Source: Lysobacter sp036697405
GTDB lineage: Bacteria > Pseudomonadota > Gammaproteobacteria > Xanthomonadales > Xanthomonadaceae
Assembly (NCBI RefSeq): GCF_036697405.1
Contig: NZ_JBAHWA010000008.1
Coordinates: 1-64,000 of the forward strand
Length of the DNA: 64,000 bases
Reading direction: 5' to 3'
Shown here: in pieces, positions 8,392 to 16,240 of the stretch
Layout: each line of letters opens with the position of its first letter
Position numbering within the stretch: the stretch's first letter is position 1
Position numbers and translations under genes: made by a program
The notes under the pieces: model-generated
Told to the model about the DNA's origin: nothing
Databases searched by the model: none
The model's input: the letters and a program-made list of their open reading frames with translations, nothing else

Positions 8392-10947
8392 ATGGCCAAG
8401 AACCTCCTCATCGTCGAATCGCCCGCCAAGGCCAAGACGATCAACAAGTACCTCGGCAAGGACTTCACCGTCCTGGCCTCCTACGGCCACGTCCGCGATC
8501 TGGTGCCCAAGGAAGGCGCGGTCGATCCGGACAACCACTTCGCGATGGACTACGCCGTCATCGAGAAGAACGAGAAACACGTAGACGCGATCGCCAAGGC
8601 CGCCAAGAGCGCCGACAACCTGTTCCTGGCGACCGACCCGGACCGCGAGGGCGAGGCGATCAGCTGGCACATCGGCGAGATCCTGCGCGAGCGCGGCCTG
8701 CTGGAAGGCAAGCCGCTGCAGCGCGTGGTGTTCACCGAGATCACCCCGCGCGCGATCAAGGAGGCGATGAACCACCCGCGCGCGATCGCCGGCGACCTGG
8801 TCGACGCCCAGCAGGCGCGGCGCGCGCTGGACTACCTGGTCGGCTTCAATCTGTCGCCGGTGCTGTGGCGCAAGGTCCAGCGCGGCCTGTCCGCCGGCCG
8901 CGTGCAGTCGCCGGCGCTGCGCATGATCGTCGAGCGCGAGGAGGAGATCGAAGCCTTCGTCGCCCGCGAGTACTGGACCATCGAGGCCGAGTGCGCGCAC
9001 CCGACCCAGACCTTCACCGCCAAGCTGGCCAAGCTGGACGGCAAGAAGTTCGAGCAGTTCACCATCACCGAGGGCGACACCGCCGAAGCCGCGCGCAAGC
9101 GCATCGTCGCGGCCGCCAACGGCGCCCTGCACGTCACCGACGTCGCCAGCAAGGAACGCAAGCGCCGGCCGGCGCCGCCGTTCACCACCTCGACCCTGCA
9201 GCAGGAAGCCGCGCGCAAGCTCGGCTTCACCACCAAGCGCACCATGCAGGTCGCGCAGAAGCTGTACGAGGGCGTGGCGATCGGCGACGAAGGCACGGTC
9301 GGCCTGATCAGCTACATGCGTACCGACTCGGTCGCGCTGTCGGCCGATGCCCTGGTCGAGCTGCGCGACGTGATCGCGCGCGACTACGGCACCCGCGCCC
9401 TGCCGGACCAGCCCAACGTCTACAAGACCAAGTCCAAGAACGCCCAGGAAGCGCACGAAGCCGTGCGCCCGACCTCCGCGCTGCGCACCCCGACCCAGAT
9501 CTCGCGCTTCCTCGACGACGACGCGCGCCGTCTGTACGAACTGATCTGGAAGCGCACCGTCGCCTCGCAGATGGTGCCGGCCACGCTCAACACGGTCTCG
9601 GTCGACCTGGCCGCGGGCAGCGAGCACAGCTTCCGCGCCAGCGGCACCACCGTGATCGACCCGGGCTTCCTGGCCGTGTACGAGGAAGGCAAGGACACCA
9701 AGGCCGCCGAGGACGAGGACGAGGGCCGCAAGCTGCCGGCGATGAAGACCGGCGACCGCGTGCCGCTGGACCGCATCCACACCGACCAGCACTTCACCCA
9801 GCCGCCGGCGCGCTACACCGAAGCGGCGCTGGTCAAGGCGCTGGAGGAGTACGGCATCGGCCGTCCCTCCACCTACGCCTCGATCATCCAGACCCTGCTG
9901 TTCCGCAAGTACGTCGAACTGGAAAGCCGCAGCTTCCGTCCCAGCGACGTCGGCCGCGCGGTATCGAAGTTCCTGTCCGGCCATTTCACCCAGTACGTCG
10001 ACTACGACTTCACCGCCAAGCTCGAGGACGAGCTCGACGCCGTCTCGCGCGGCGAAGAGGAGTGGGTGCCGCTGATGGAACGGTTCTGGGAACCGTTCAA
10101 GAAGCTGGTCGAGGAGAAGAAGGAATCGGTCGACCGCAGCGAGGCCACCGGCGCGCGCGAACTCGGCACCGACCCCAAGAGCGGCAAACCGGTCAGCGTG
10201 CGCCTGGGCCGTTACGGACCCTATGCGCAGATCGGCACCGCCGAGGACGAGGACAAGCCGACGTTCGCCTCGCTGCGTCCGGGCCAGAGCATGCACACCA
10301 TCGGCCTGGAGGACGCGCTGGAGCTGTTCAAGCTGCCGCGCAAGCTGGGCCAGGACAAGGACGAGGAAGTCAGCGTCGGCATCGGCCGCTTCGGCCCCTT
10401 CGCCAAGCGCGGCAGCACCTATGCCTCGCTGAAGAAGGAAGACGATCCGTACACGATCGACTTAGCGCGCGCGGTGTTCCTGATCGAAGAGAAGGAAGAG
10501 ATCGCGCGCAACCGCATCATCAAGGAATTCGAAGGCAGCGAGATCCAGGTCCTCAACGGCCGCTTCGGTCCCTACATCAGCGACGGCAAGCTCAACGGCC
10601 GCATTCCCAAGGACCGCGAGCCGGCGTCGCTGACGCTGGAGGAAGTGGTCAAGCTGATGGAAGAGACCGGCAAGCCGATGCGCGGACGCTTCGGCAAGAA
10701 GACCGCGGCCAAGAAGGACGCGCCGGCCAAGAAGGCGGCGACCAAGAAGACCGCCGTCAAGAAGAGCGCCGACAAGACCGTGGAAAAGAAGCCCGCTGCG
10801 AAGAAGGCGGTCAAGAAGGCGACCAAGAAGACCACGAAGAAAGCCGTGGCCAAGAAGGCCGCGGCCAAACCGGTCGAAAGCGCGGCGCCGGCCAGGCAGC
10901 CGTTCAAGCCGGCGGCCAAGAAGCTGGTCAAGAAAGCCACGGCCTGA
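8392..10947 (+). CDS. topA: DNA topoisomerase I
   Basis: 851 residues. It relaxes negative supercoils. The Toprim domain starts at once (MAKNLLIVESPAKAKTINKY; ATDPDREGEAISWH), followed by SAGRVQSPALR and the active-site tyrosine in SYMRTDSVALS. Topoisomerase C-terminal repeats (e.g. LGRYGPYAQIGT, GRFGPFAKRG, GRFGPYISDG) replace the CxxC zinc fingers of E. coli TopA; I see no CxxC pairs. The last 80 or so residues are a Lys/Ala-rich tail of KK-AAKK and KKAT units, probably DNA-binding. ATG 8392 behind GGAG gives the canonical start although the frame opens at 8356. Confidence 0.97.
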   Translation: MAKNLLIVESPAKAKTINKYLGKDFTVLASYGHVRDLVPKEGAVDPDNHFAMDYAVIEKNEKHVDAIAKAAKSADNLFLATDPDREGEAISWHIGEILRERGLLEGKPLQRVVFTEITPRAIKEAMNHPRAIAGDLVDAQQARRALDYLVGFNLSPVLWRKVQRGLSAGRVQSPALRMIVEREEEIEAFVAREYWTIEAECAHPTQTFTAKLAKLDGKKFEQFTITEGDTAEAARKRIVAAANGALHVTDVASKERKRRPAPPFTTSTLQQEAARKLGFTTKRTMQVAQKLYEGVAIGDEGTVGLISYMRTDSVALSADALVELRDVIARDYGTRALPDQPNVYKTKSKNAQEAHEAVRPTSALRTPTQISRFLDDDARRLYELIWKRTVASQMVPATLNTVSVDLAAGSEHSFRASGTTVIDPGFLAVYEEGKDTKAAEDEDEGRKLPAMKTGDRVPLDRIHTDQHFTQPPARYTEAALVKALEEYGIGRPSTYASIIQTLLFRKYVELESRSFRPSDVGRAVSKFLSGHFTQYVDYDFTAKLEDELDAVSRGEEEWVPLMERFWEPFKKLVEEKKESVDRSEATGARELGTDPKSGKPVSVRLGRYGPYAQIGTAEDEDKPTFASLRPGQSMHTIGLEDALELFKLPRKLGQDKDEEVSVGIGRFGPFAKRGSTYASLKKEDDPYTIDLARAVFLIEEKEEIARNRIIKEFEGSEIQVLNGRFGPYISDGKLNGRIPKDREPASLTLEEVVKLMEETGKPMRGRFGKKTAAKKDAPAKKAATKKTAVKKSADKTVEKKPAAKKAVKKATKKTTKKAVAKKAAAKPVESAAPARQPFKPAAKKLVKKATA

Positions 10948-10978
10948 TCGCGCCGCAGCGACGGCGGGCAAACGAAGA

Positions 10979-11000
10979 CCCCGGCCCGGCCGGGGTTTTT
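10979..11000 (+). terminator. Rho-independent terminator of topA
   Basis: CCCCGGC-CCG-GCCGGGG followed by TTTTT, 32 bases after the topA stop. The following 250 bases to the LPMO gene contain no gene I can support. Confidence 0.8.
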
Positions 11001-11252
11001 CGTATCCACGCCGCGCGCGCTTCGTCGCGGTGTGGCACACGGTGCGCACGCACGATGCGCATCGCGGCCGCCAAGGCGCGTTCCGGCGCCGATACGCATC
11101 AGCGCATAGCGAACTGCGCCACAGATTCGGCCGCGCCCGCGCCCTACACTCCGGGGCTAGAACAGATCGCGGCCAAGTCCCGCGGCGCGCGGCACGCAAG
11201 ACTTCCTGACCGAGGGGCTACACCTACCCTTCCACTCTTGTCGGGAGTCGAC

Positions 11253-12431
11253 ATGATCACGTTCAACACGCGCACGCACGCCGGATGGGCCGCGGCGCTG
11301 GCGCTGGCGGCCCTGTGGCCGCAGGCCGAGGCGCAAGCGCACGGCACCATGATTCATCCCTACAGCCGCGTCTATTACTGCGCCCAGGGCAATATCGAGA
11401 ACCCCACCGACCCCGCCTGCCGTGCCGCCACCCAGGTCGGCGGCACCCAGGCGTTCTACGACTGGATGAGCATCAACCAGGCCAACGCCAACGACAATCA
11501 CCGCGCGGTGGTGCCCGACGGCAAGCTGTGCAGCGGCAACAACGCGACCTTCCGCGGCCTGGACCTGGCGCGCGACGACTGGCAGGCCACCGACATCGCG
11601 GCGGGCAGCTACGAATTCCAGTTCCGCGGCACCGCGCCGCACGCCACCCACGAATGGGCCTTCTACATCACCCGCGAGGGCTGGGACCCGAACACGCCGC
11701 TGCGCTGGAACGACCTCGAGCATTTCTGCAGCATCGGCAACACGCCCGTGGTCGGCGGCATCTACCGCCTGCAATGCACGATTCCGCAGCGCACGGGGCG
11801 CCATGTGATCTACAACACCTGGCAGCGTTCGGATTCGACCGAAGCCTTCTACACCTGCATGGACGTGAAGTTCGCCGGCGGCGGCAACCCGCCCCCGCCG
11901 CCGCAATGGCGCGATGCCGGGCCGTTGACCGCGCAAAACGACCACCCGATCGGCACCACGGTCAGCGTGCGCGTGTTCAACGCCGACGGCAACGACGCCG
12001 AGCGCATCGACACCGTGCTGATGGCCGGGCAGACCACGGCCTCGGCCTGGCCGCTGCGGGTCGCGCAGAACGTCAACGCCCAGGCCAGCACGGTGCGCAT
12101 CGGCGTGCTCCAGAACGGCGCGATCACGCCGGTGCCCGCCGCCACCGGCAACCGCGTCTACCTCAACGGCAGCGGGCGCAGCCATCAGATCGACGTGCGC
12201 CTGCCCGATCCGCCGCAGCCGCCGGAACCGCCGGGCCCCACGCCCGATTACGACTACGTGTATCCAGCCGGCATCGGCCAGTACGTGCCCGGCCAGACCG
12301 TGGTCAAGGCCAGCGACGGCAAGCTCTACGGCTGCAAGCCCTTCCCCGAGGGCGCCTGGTGCAACATCGACGCCGACGCCTATCGCCCCGGCACCGGCTG
12401 GGCCTGGCGCGACGCCTGGATCCCGTACTGA
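11253..12431 (+). CDS. Secreted AA10 lytic polysaccharide monooxygenase, GbpA-like
   Basis: 392 residues. A Sec signal peptide of 29 residues ends AQA, and cleavage exposes His30 (HGTMIHPYSR), the first ligand of the copper histidine brace. The AA10 domain spans about 30-205 with the second histidine probably in APHATHEWAFY. A GbpA domain-2-like module (about 215-315; IGTTVSVRVFNADGNDAER) and a Pro-rich linker follow. A C-terminal chitin-binding-like module comes last (YVPGQTVVKASDGKLYGCKP ... GTGWAWRDAWIPY). The family oxidatively cleaves chitin or cellulose. This multimodular form points to chitin, in keeping with a predatory lifestyle (inference). The frame is open far upstream through topA; ATG 11253 is set by the signal peptide and GGGAG. 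Confidence 0.93.
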   Translation: MITFNTRTHAGWAAALALAALWPQAEAQAHGTMIHPYSRVYYCAQGNIENPTDPACRAATQVGGTQAFYDWMSINQANANDNHRAVVPDGKLCSGNNATFRGLDLARDDWQATDIAAGSYEFQFRGTAPHATHEWAFYITREGWDPNTPLRWNDLEHFCSIGNTPVVGGIYRLQCTIPQRTGRHVIYNTWQRSDSTEAFYTCMDVKFAGGGNPPPPPQWRDAGPLTAQNDHPIGTTVSVRVFNADGNDAERIDTVLMAGQTTASAWPLRVAQNVNAQASTVRIGVLQNGAITPVPAATGNRVYLNGSGRSHQIDVRLPDPPQPPEPPGPTPDYDYVYPAGIGQYVPGQTVVKASDGKLYGCKPFPEGAWCNIDADAYRPGTGWAWRDAWIPY

Positions 12432-12438
12432 GCCGCGC

Positions 12439-12474
12439 GCGACGCGGGGGCGGCACGCCCCTGCGTCGCGTTTT
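12439..12474 (+). terminator. Terminator of the LPMO gene
   Basis: GCGACGC.GGGGCG and CGCCCC.GCGTCGC arms around GCA, followed by TTTT, 8 bases after the stop. Confidence 0.75.
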
Positions 12475-12503
12475 CGCTCCGGTATCGCGCGCTCCGCTTT
12501 TGG

Positions 12504-12755
12504 GTAGGAGCGGCGTAAGCCGCGATACGTATTTTCGGCCACGACGACATCGCGGCTCACGCCGCTCCCACAGAAAGCCCGAGCGCCCCGGAAGGCGTGC
12601 CCTGCCTTATCGCGGCTCACGCCGCTCCCACAGAGGGCCCGAGCGCCCTGGAAGGAGCGCCCTGCCTTCGGTAGGAGCTGCGCAAGCTGCGACCGCATAG
12701 CCGCGGCCTCCTTCGCAGGCCACGGCCCATGTTTCGCAGTCACGCCGCTCCTATC
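12504..12755. repeat. Cluster of five REP-like repeats in both orientations
   Basis: Copies lie at about 12504-12525 (GTAGGAGCGGCGTAAGCCGCGA), 12550-12573 and 12610-12633 (reverse orientation, TCGCGGCTCACGCCGCTCCCACAG), and 12671-12693 (variant GTAGGAGCTGCGCAAGCTGCGAC, in which both arms changed together). A partial copy lies at about 12735-12755. The inner copies sit in a 60-base tandem period with shared flanks (GAGCGCCC.GGAAGG). The compensatory arm changes imply selection on the hairpin. No gene is present between 12475 and 12828. Confidence 0.85.
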
Positions 12756-12828
12756 CCAAGGCCATGCAGCGGCGTTCCACGTCGGCGCCAATCCGCGCAT
12801 TCCGGCCGCGACCAGGCGATGCGACACT

Positions 12829-13404
12829 ATGCGCATGAGTTCCGTCGCGCCCCTGTCCATCGACGCCGCCGCCGCCGCGCTGCGCCGTGGCGGCGTGATC
12901 GCCTACCCGACCGAGGCCGTCTGGGGCCTGGGCTGCGATCCCTTCGACCAGGCCGCCGTGCTGCGCCTGCTGGCGATCAAGCAGCGGCCGGTCGACAAGG
13001 GCGTGATCCTGATCGCCGGCGCGCTGGACCAGTTCGACGGCCTGCTCGATTGGGAGGCGCTGGCGCCCGAACGCCGCCGGGCCGTGCACGCGACCTGGCC
13101 CGGCCCGCATACCTGGATCGTGCCCACCACCGCGCGCGTGCCGGCCTGGATCACCGGCACCCACCACGGCGTCGCCGTGCGGGTCAGCGCGCACCCGCAC
13201 GTGATCGCCCTGTGCGCCGCGTTCGGCGGCCCCCTGGTCTCGACCAGCGCCAACCTCGCCGGCGCCCCGCCCGCGGCCACGCGCGCCGCGCTGGACCCCG
13301 CCGTGCTGGCCCGGGTCGACGGCGTGAGCGTGGGTGAGACCGGCGGCCTGGCTGCGCCGACCCCGATCCGCGACGCGCGCGACGGCGCCGTGCTGCGCGC
13401 CTGA
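12829..13404 (+). CDS. tsaC: Threonylcarbamoyl-AMP synthase (YrdC/Sua5 family)
   Basis: 191 residues, the short TsaC form. It makes threonylcarbamoyl-AMP for tRNA t6A37. The N-terminal GGVIAYPTEAVWGLGCDPFD, the KxR element in AIKQRPVDKGVIL and the LVSTSANLAGAPP motif are all present. Two in-frame starts lie six bases apart (12829, 12835). It is preceded by the repeat cluster, so probably has its own promoter. Confidence 0.92.
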   Translation: MRMSSVAPLSIDAAAAALRRGGVIAYPTEAVWGLGCDPFDQAAVLRLLAIKQRPVDKGVILIAGALDQFDGLLDWEALAPERRRAVHATWPGPHTWIVPTTARVPAWITGTHHGVAVRVSAHPHVIALCAAFGGPLVSTSANLAGAPPAATRAALDPAVLARVDGVSVGETGGLAAPTPIRDARDGAVLRA

Positions 13405-13478
13405 ACGGCGGTCAACGCCGCGGCCGGCCGCGCCTGCCCCCGCTTCCGCGTCGCCGAGCGCGGGCGCAAGATGCGCGC

Positions 13479-14156
13479 ATGCTCCCGCGTCCGCGTCCCT
13501 GCCTGCTGTTCGCGCTGCTGGCCCTGGCCGGCGGCGCGCAGGCAGCCGAGGTCACGATCTACCGCTGCACCGATTCCCAGGGCCGGCTGAGCCTGCGCGA
13601 CACGCCCTGCGCGCGTGGCGAGCAGCAGCAGACCCGGGCGATGGCGGTCCCGCGCGACCCGCCGCCGCGGCCCGCCGACACCGTCGCGCGCGCCCAGCCG
13701 GCGCCGGCCGCCGCGCCCGCGCCCCGCCCGCAGGTGATCGTGGTCAACGCGCCGCGCCCGATGTACGAATGCGTGACCCCGGACGGCGACCGCTACACCA
13801 GCGAAACCGCCGAGGGCAATCCGCGCTGGGTGCCGCTGTGGACCCTGATGCCGGTGATCGCCACCCGCAATCCGCTCGGCGACCACGTCGGCGCGCGCCG
13901 GCCGCCGCAGACCGGGTTCCGCCCCGGCCCGCCGCGTCCGCTGCCGCCCGGGGTGGGTTTCGCGTACCCTGCCGGCACCTGGGTACGCGACGAATGCCAC
14001 GCCCTGCCGCAAAGCGAAGTCTGCGCGCGGCTCGGCGACCGCCGCTACGAGCTCGACCGCCGCTACAACAGCGCCTTGCAGAGCGAACGCGTGCGCATCC
14101 AGAACGAACAGCGCGGCATCGATGCGCGCATGGCCGACGATTGCGGAGCGTACTGA
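13479..14156 (+). CDS. DUF4124 domain protein, first of a tandem pair
   Basis: 225 residues. A signal peptide (LLFALLALAGGAQA) is followed at once by a DUF4124 core, EVTIYRCTDSQGRLSLRDTP with the conserved Cys, then an Ala/Pro linker. A second cysteine-bearing segment (MYECVTPDGDRYTSETAEG) and a Tyr/Arg-rich C-terminal helix complete it. Function is unknown; the family is envelope-associated. The stop overlaps the start of the next gene (TGATG), so translation is coupled to a paralogue. Confidence 0.8.
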   Translation: MLPRPRPCLLFALLALAGGAQAAEVTIYRCTDSQGRLSLRDTPCARGEQQQTRAMAVPRDPPPRPADTVARAQPAPAAAPAPRPQVIVVNAPRPMYECVTPDGDRYTSETAEGNPRWVPLWTLMPVIATRNPLGDHVGARRPPQTGFRPGPPRPLPPGVGFAYPAGTWVRDECHALPQSEVCARLGDRRYELDRRYNSALQSERVRIQNEQRGIDARMADDCGAY

Positions 14157-14785
14157 TGCGGTTGCTGTGGAGTTTGGCTTTGCTGGCCCTGGCCGGCGCC
14201 GCGCAGGCGCAGCAGGTCACGATCTATCGCTGCACCGACGCCAGCGGCGCGCTCACCGTCCAGAACGACGTGGCCTGCCCCAAGGGCAGCAAGCAGGAAA
14301 AGCGCGTGATCGGCTCGGCACCGACCGTGGCCACGCCGCCGGCGTTCGTGACGCCGGTGGCGCGGCCGCCGCAGCCCGCGCCGGCATCGGCGCCCGCCGC
14401 CGTGCCGCAGGCGCCGACGCCGGCGGCAAGCGCGCAAACCGCGCCGGCCACGCCCGTGAGCGACCGCCTGCCGCCGCCGACCCTGTTCGAATGCCGCACC
14501 TTCGATAACGACCGCTACCTCAGCGACAAGGGCGACCCGCCCGAGCGCTGCGCGCCGCTGGCCACGGTCGGCGTCAACGGCGGCGCGGGGGCGGGCGCGG
14601 CCTGCCAGATGGTCACCGACCAGTGCCAGCGCATCGCCGACGGCGCCCTGTGCGAGAGCTGGAGGCAACGCCTGCGCCAGGCCGAGTCGCAGCTGCGCTT
14701 CGGCCCCGCCGACCAGCGCGCGGGCGCCCAGGCCGACGTCGAGCGCATGGGCCGGATCGTGCGCGAGAGCACCTGCGGCCAGTAA
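14156..14785 (+). CDS. DUF4124 domain protein, second of a tandem pair
   Basis: 209 residues from the ATG at 14156 (MRLLWSLALLALAGAAQAQ), within a longer frame. Signal peptide, then QVTIYRCTDASGALTVQND. This is the same architecture as the upstream gene: DUF4124, Pro/Ala linker, then LFECRTFDNDRYLSDKGD, a similar Cys motif, and a helical tail with several cysteines. It is clearly a diverged tandem duplicate. The 1-base stop/start overlap argues for stoichiometric expression. Confidence 0.8.
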   Translation: MRLLWSLALLALAGAAQAQQVTIYRCTDASGALTVQNDVACPKGSKQEKRVIGSAPTVATPPAFVTPVARPPQPAPASAPAAVPQAPTPAASAQTAPATPVSDRLPPPTLFECRTFDNDRYLSDKGDPPERCAPLATVGVNGGAGAGAACQMVTDQCQRIADGALCESWRQRLRQAESQLRFGPADQRAGAQADVERMGRIVRESTCGQ

Positions 14786-14819
14786 ACCGGCGCCGCGCCT
14801 CGGCCGCCCTAGGCCCTGC

Positions 14820-15596
14820 TCAGAAGCCGTAACGCAGGAAGCCGCCGTCCACCGCGATGCATTCGCCGGTGATGTAGCCGGCCGCGGGCAGGCACAGGAA
14901 CGCGACCGCGGCCGCCACTTCCTCGGCTTCGCCGATGCGGCCCAAGGGCGTGCGCAGCAGCACCTCGTCCAGGTAATCCGGATCGGCGAGCTTGTCCGAG
15001 GTGCGGCGAGTGCGGATGTACCAGGGCGCGACCGCGTTCACGCGCACGCCGTCCTCGGCCCATTCGACCGCCAGGTTGCGGGTCATCTGGTGCATCGCCG
15101 CCTTGCTCATGCCGTAGGGCGCGCCGGTGCGCACGTGGGTGACGCCGGACACGCTGCCGACATTGACGATGCTGGACGCGGCATGCCGGGTCAGCAGCGG
15201 GTGCGCGTAGCGCGACAGTTCGAAGGCCGAGAACAGGTTGATCTCGAACACCTGCCGCCATTCGTCCTCGGTGTAGTCGGTGGTGGCCTTGACCAGGTTG
15301 CCGCCGGCGTTGTTGACCAGGATGTGCAGGCCCTCGCCGAAGTCCTCGACCCAGTCCAGCAGCTCGCGGCGCTGTTCCTCGTCGGCGACGTCGGCGACGA
15401 AGGCCTGGACCTCGCGTTCGGGAAAGTCCTCCAGCAGTTCGGCGCGCGCGGCGTCCAGCGCGGCGATGTCGCGCGCGGCCAGCAGCACGTCGGCGCCGAA
15501 GCCCAGCAGTTCGCGCGCGATCGCGCGGCCGATGCCCGCGCTGCCGCCGGTCACCAGGGCCAGCTGTCCGTCCAGTCGCCAACGCTTGGGGTCCAT
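14820..15596 (-). CDS. SDR family oxidoreductase, tropinone-reductase-like
   Basis: 258 residues. It is a classical short-chain dehydrogenase with cofactor motif TGGSAGIGRAIA, NNAGGN, catalytic Ser in NVGSVSG and the YxxxK motif in APYGMSKAAMHQ. The C-terminus AVDGGFLRYGF is typical of the tropinone reductase-like group. The substrate cannot be read from sequence. ATG 15596 is used in place of the longer frame because it places the dinucleotide motif at the usual distance. Divergent from a small lipoprotein gene. Confidence 0.88.
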   Translation of the reverse strand: MDPKRWRLDGQLALVTGGSAGIGRAIARELLGFGADVLLAARDIAALDAARAELLEDFPEREVQAFVADVADEEQRRELLDWVEDFGEGLHILVNNAGGNLVKATTDYTEDEWRQVFEINLFSAFELSRYAHPLLTRHAASSIVNVGSVSGVTHVRTGAPYGMSKAAMHQMTRNLAVEWAEDGVRVNAVAPWYIRTRRTSDKLADPDYLDEVLLRTPLGRIGEAEEVAAAVAFLCLPAAGYITGECIAVDGGFLRYGF

Positions 15597-15719
15597 GCCT
15601 GCCTCCGCTTGCGGTGTTCCGGGCCATCGCCGCAGCGGCATGACCGTTTTGGGGTGGCCTGCGCTTGTCGCGCGCGGCCGCCGGCGTAGCATAGCCGCGT
15701 CACCGACGAGGATGCCGCG

Positions 15720-15968
15720 ATGAGGTCAACGATGTTCCGCACGACCCTGTACCGACCGGCGCCGCTGGGCGCCGCCGCGCTGGCGCTGCTCCTGCTGGCG
15801 GGCTGCTCCAAGCCGCAACCGCCGCAGAAGGAACGTCCGGTCGACCCCAAGGCCACCCAGCTGCGCGACAGCATCCAGCAGCCGATCCAGAAGGCGCAGG
15901 CGGTAGAGGCGGACGTCGACGCCGCGGCGAACAAACAGCGCGACGCGATCGAGGCGCAGGCGAACTGA
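15720..15968 (+). CDS. Small lipoprotein of unknown function
   Basis: 82 residues (79 if ATG 15732 is used). A basic n-region and hydrophobic stretch end in the lipobox LLLAGC, predicting lipidation at that Cys. The mature part is a short charged helix (QLRDSIQQPIQKAQAVEADV) likely to form a coiled coil. No family recognised. Confidence 0.7.
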   Translation: MRSTMFRTTLYRPAPLGAAALALLLLAGCSKPQPPQKERPVDPKATQLRDSIQQPIQKAQAVEADVDAAANKQRDAIEAQAN

Positions 15969-16002
15969 CGGCCGGCGATACGGTCGCGGCCCTTGCTTTG
16001 GG

Positions 16003-16178
16003 GTAGGAGCGGCGTAAGCCGCGACCGCGAACCTTCGGCCAGTGCGTAGTCGCGGCTCACGCCGCTCCCACAGTTGAAGCGGAACTCACGACGCGAGCCT
16101 CAGCCTTCTGTGGGAGCGGCGTAAGCCGCGATTGCGATGCTGCGATTGCCCCGCGGTCGCGGCTTACGCCGCTCCTAC
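16003..16178. repeat. Cluster of four REP-like repeats in alternating orientation
   Basis: Copies lie at about 16003-16025 (forward), 16050-16073 (reverse), 16109-16131 (forward) and 16157-16178 (reverse). They are the same unit as at 12.5 kb and 1-174, here in strictly alternating orientation. Adjacent copies could pair into large cruciforms. The cluster sits in the convergent gap between the lipoprotein gene and sppA. Confidence 0.85.
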
Positions 16179-16193
16179 CCCACAGCCCAGCGC

Positions 16194-16224
16194 AAAAAAA
16201 ACCCCGCCGAGGCGGGGTTTTTTC
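16194..16224. terminator. Bidirectional terminator between lipoprotein gene and sppA
   Basis: A-run, ACCCCGCC-GA-GGCGGGGT, T-run. It is suited to terminate transcription from either side; sppA ends at 16241. Confidence 0.85.
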
Positions 16225-16240
16225 GTGACCGGCGCGAAAC

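Noticed and set aside
8279..8584. Signal-like short ORF (MVPIKKETLNARAF...) before topA
   Set aside because: It runs into topA out of frame and turns into low-complexity shadow sequence after the hydrophobic start.
5830..10296. 1488-residue minus-strand open frame opposite smg and topA
   Set aside because: Product of very high GC; the opposite strand carries genuine conserved proteins through the whole span.
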